From contig NZ_JBIUAG010000002.1 of NCBI RefSeq assembly GCF_044547355.1, forward strand, positions 248,001-312,000: a DNA stretch of 64,000 bases, written 5' to 3'. The DNA comes from Kutzneria sp044547355. GTDB taxonomy: Bacteria > Actinomycetota > Actinomycetes > Mycobacteriales > Pseudonocardiaceae. Positions 61,791 through 64,000 of the stretch are shown piece by piece (the first letter of the stretch is position 1; each line of letters opens with the position of its first letter). Position numbers and translations under genes: made by a program. Below the pieces are notes generated by a model. The model made no database searches, was not told the origin of the DNA, and saw nothing but the letters and a program-made list of their open reading frames with translations.

Positions 61791-63380
61791 ATGGGATTGC
61801 CCGGTGGTGACGAGTCGCGGTGGCAGACGCGCTCGCCCCGGCACACGGTCGTGTTCGCCGGCCGCACCACCACGTCGACGATCCGGCTGCTGGAGACGCT
61901 GTGGTTCTTCGGCTCGGACGACCGGGTGCGGCTGCGCTTCACCGTGAACGAGACCTCCCGGTTCAGTGTGGGCGCGCGGGAGGTGCTGGGCGCGGCCGGC
62001 GTGCGGCGGCTGATCCCGTGGCCGCAGCTGCGCCGGACCCGGTACGGCCTGCTGGTGTCGGCCAGCGAGAACCTCGATTTCCATGAGCTGCACTCCGATC
62101 AGCGGGTGCTCGTGCTGCCGCACGGCATCGGCTTCAACAAGATCGTGCCCTCTGCCGACGGGCCCCGGCTGGCCGGCCTGCCGCCGGTGGCGGCGCTGCG
62201 CACCGGCCGGGTGAAGGTCGTGCTGGCGCACCCGGACCAGCACCGCCAACTGGTGGCCGCCTGCCCGGAGATCGACGGGCACACCGTGGTCACCGGCGAT
62301 CCGACCTTCGACCGGCTGCGGGCCAGTCGGCGGCTGGCCGAGCACTATCGGCACGACTTGGGCGCGGGCGACCGGCGGGTGGTGTTCCTGTCCTCCACCT
62401 GGGGCGAGGGCTCGCAGCTGGGCCGGGCGCGGAACCTGGCGACCCGGTTGCTCGGCACGCTGCCGGCCGACCGGTACCAGGTGGTCATGGCGGTCCACCC
62501 GAACGTGTGGGTGGAGCACGACATCGACGTCCACCGGTGGCTGCGGCACGCAGTCAAGGCGGGATTGGTGCTGCTGCCGCCGGAGCGGGGCTGGCACGCC
62601 GCGCTGGTCGCGGCCGATCTGGTGATCGGCGACCACGGCTCGATCAGCCTGTACGCGGCGGCGCTGGACAAGCCGCTGCTGCTCACCGGCTACGGCGACG
62701 AGGTGGTGCCGGGCACCCCCGTCGACCGGCTGGGGCGGCTGGCCAGACGCCTCGATCACGACGTTGACCTGCGAAAACAGGTGGACGCGGCGGTGGCCGA
62801 GCACGATCCGGGGCGGCTGGCGCCCATCACCGGCCAGGTGTTCGCGCACGTCGGCGACGCGACGACACGGCTGCGGGACGAGCTGTATCGGGAGCTCGAC
62901 CTGGCGCCGCGGGAGGGGTTGGAGCTGCCCCGGGTTCCGGACGCTCGTCCGGACATCGAACCGGTGACCGCCTTCAACGTCCTCGCCGAGTTCACCGAGC
63001 CGGACATGCTGACCATCGACCGCTTCCCCCAGGCCGCCGCGCCGCGGGCTGCGGACCAGCACCTCGCGGTGCGGGAGGACGAGAGCGACCTGCGCATCGC
63101 GGAGTCGGCATCTGTCCTGATCAGGGCCGAGGTCATGGATGATCCGGCGGCGTGGGCGGCCCGGAATCTCGCCGTGCACGGGGCGTTGGTCGTCGCGGCG
63201 GCCACCCCGACCGGCTGTCACGCCATGATCCGGGACGGCCGGCGGGTCGAGGTGGCCGGAGCGCTGGACCCGATGCTGCTGGCTTCGGCGGTGTACGCCT
63301 GCGTGCTGGCCGGCCGACCGCTCGCCGGGGAGCTAGTCGTTGCCGGACACCGGGTTTGCCTCGCCGAGCTTGGCCCGTAG
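61791..63380 (+). CDS. GT-B-like protein, CDP-glycerol glycerophosphotransferase-like
   Basis: 529 aa from ATG 61791 (TAGGGT 9 nt upstream). N-terminal HTVVFAGRTTTSTIRLLETL and the C-terminal half of a GT-B fold: VVFLSSTWGEGSQLGRARNL, YQVVMAVHPNVWVEHDIDVH, DLVIGDHGSISLYAAALDKP. The last motif resembles the TagF/TagB phosphate-binding HGS...YAAALDKP loop. The last 200 residues are a different, mixed domain of unknown type. Probably cell-envelope polymer transfer or a catalytically inactive relative. Converges on the TPR gene, overlapping by 48 bp. Confidence 0.65.
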   Translation: MGLPGGDESRWQTRSPRHTVVFAGRTTTSTIRLLETLWFFGSDDRVRLRFTVNETSRFSVGAREVLGAAGVRRLIPWPQLRRTRYGLLVSASENLDFHELHSDQRVLVLPHGIGFNKIVPSADGPRLAGLPPVAALRTGRVKVVLAHPDQHRQLVAACPEIDGHTVVTGDPTFDRLRASRRLAEHYRHDLGAGDRRVVFLSSTWGEGSQLGRARNLATRLLGTLPADRYQVVMAVHPNVWVEHDIDVHRWLRHAVKAGLVLLPPERGWHAALVAADLVIGDHGSISLYAAALDKPLLLTGYGDEVVPGTPVDRLGRLARRLDHDVDLRKQVDAAVAEHDPGRLAPITGQVFAHVGDATTRLRDELYRELDLAPREGLELPRVPDARPDIEPVTAFNVLAEFTEPDMLTIDRFPQAAAPRAADQHLAVREDESDLRIAESASVLIRAEVMDDPAAWAARNLAVHGALVVAAATPTGCHAMIRDGRRVEVAGALDPMLLASAVYACVLAGRPLAGELVVAGHRVCLAELGP

Positions 63381-64000
63381 GCGATCCTCTTCCGGCCCGC
63401 CGAACTGCCGCTGGATCTCCAGCGCCGCGGTCAGCTGGGCCCGCCGCTCGGCCTCGTCGCCGCGCCGGGACGCCAGGTCCGCCAACGCTTCCCGGGTGTG
63501 GGCCACGTAGTTCAGGTGCCCGCCGTCGACCAACACATTCAGGGCGGCGGTCAGCTCCGCGTGGGCGTCGTCGAGCCGATTCTGTCGCATGTGGACGATC
63601 CCGAGGCCGGTGCGGGCCCGGGCGGTCATCCGGGTGTCGTGCTCCTGGCACAGCTCGATCGCCTGCCGCAGCGTGGATTCCGCCTCGACCAGCCGGCCCT
63701 GGGCGAGCAGGGCCCGGCCGAGGAACACCGTCACGAAGGCGATGCCGCGGCGGTCGTCGTCCTTGGCGAACTCGGCCACCGACTGCTCGTAGGCGGCGAT
63801 CGCGCCGGCCGGATCGCCGACGGCGTCCCGGAAACGGCCGATCTGCTCCCACACCGAGGCCAGCAGGCGGACATCTCCCGACTCCTGGGCCAGCGGCAGC
63901 GACTCGTCCAGCTGCCGCCGGGCCCGGTCGACCTGGCCGAGGTCCAACAGGGCACGGGAGGAGAAGCTGCGCAGCCGGGCCTCGACCCGCCGGTTGCCGA
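63333..64000 (-). CDS. TPR-repeat protein (C-terminal part; runs off the window)
   Basis: The reading frame stays open from the window edge to the stop at 63333 (222 codons, with upstream residues GNRRVEARLRSFSSRALL continuing the same pattern). About five tetratricopeptide units of the SARP/AfsR C-terminal type, with regular ALA/LA positions (DPAGAIAAYEQSVAEFAKDD, GRLVEAESTLRQAIELCQEH). The N-terminal part, needed to tell an NB-ARC/SARP regulator from a plain TPR protein, lies beyond 64000. No internal start is needed. Confidence 0.8.
   Translation of the reverse strand, partial: GNRRVEARLRSFSSRALLDLGQVDRARRQLDESLPLAQESGDVRLLASVWEQIGRFRDAVGDPAGAIAAYEQSVAEFAKDDDRRGIAFVTVFLGRALLAQGRLVEAESTLRQAIELCQEHDTRMTARARTGLGIVHMRQNRLDDAHAELTAALNVLVDGGHLNYVAHTREALADLASRRGDEAERRAQLTAALEIQRQFGGPEEDRLRAKLGEANPVSGND

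Noticed and set aside
59848..61791. 647-codon minus-strand ORF
   Set aside because: Antisense to the ABC-F gene; the translation is low complexity.

Overview
The window is high-GC DNA with the gene density, GTG/TTG start use, 4-bp ATGA/GTGA gene overlaps and family content of a filamentous actinobacterium. An SsgB-like sporulation regulator, DUF574-type methyltransferases, F420-type oxidoreductase, P450s, MocR, FadR and TetR regulators, oligoribonuclease and a DUF853 HerA-like ATPase all fit. A Pseudonocardiaceae-like genome is my best guess; no rRNA or other marker settles it. About 66 protein genes, two leader-peptide ORFs and one tRNA (His) are supported. Start codons were chosen from Shine-Dalgarno spacing, 4-bp overlaps and promoter position.

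Layout. 1-2.95 kb: end of a cobalt ECF transporter operon (cbiQ tail, a CbiX-CbiO fusion, a His-rich membrane protein). 3-6.8 kb: two tandem SAM methyltransferases and a PAS-GGDEF-EAL protein whose two output domains look catalytically dead. 6.8-10.7 kb: MFS exporter and membrane protein divergent from an Lrp/AsnC regulator, then a membrane protein/GntR pair. 11.2-13.1 kb: P450 and TetR sharing an operator. 13.1-16.1 kb: fused alpha-beta glycyl-tRNA synthetase. 16.3-18.9 kb: PEP-mutase/ICL-family enzyme and AhpD-like protein divergent from a MocR regulator. 18.9-20 kb: SsuE-like flavin reductase preceded by a cysteine-rich leader peptide. 20-25.9 kb: MpaB-family oxygenase and a five-gene gamma-glutamylation (glnA3-type) amine catabolism operon. 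25.9-27.2 kb: DAHP synthase behind a leader peptide and terminator. 27.9-33.9 kb: cupin, TTC38-like, LuxR/TrmB-like and TPR-membrane proteins, AzoR/MarR pair. 34-41 kb: SsgB-like protein, DHA2 exporter, short-chain dehydrogenase, HerA-like ATPase, Orn. 41-46 kb: tRNA-His, TetR-SDR-reductase locus, ArsC-like protein, P450, MmcQ/YjbR. 46-51.3 kb: CDP-alcohol phosphatidyltransferase divergent from a coupled dehydrogenase/PTPS-like/glycosyltransferase/methyltransferase/flippase-like operon. 51-64 kb: LacI regulator, phosphodiesterase-like enzyme, acyl-CoA ligase, histidine phosphatase, LLM oxidoreductase, SBF transporter with adenosine deaminase-like enzyme, ABC-F ATPase, GT-B-like protein and a truncated TPR protein.

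The most unusual feature is a recurrent family of degenerate tandem repeats, usually 18 bp (37-38 bp as a dimer), often with a TTCGNCGAA core. They occupy nearly every long gene-free stretch (10.6-11.2, 19.5-19.8, 27.2-27.65 and 36.2-36.7 kb). They also run into the ends of coding genes and occur inside genes (LuxR-like, TPR-membrane and possibly the MocR linker). The other standouts are two leader-peptide attenuator candidates (Cys-rich before the flavin reductase; Tyr/Phe-containing before DAHP synthase), pervasive leaderless promoters (a TANNNT box 6-8 nt before the start codon at about 15 genes), and an uncharacterised PTPS/glycosyltransferase/methyltransferase operon.
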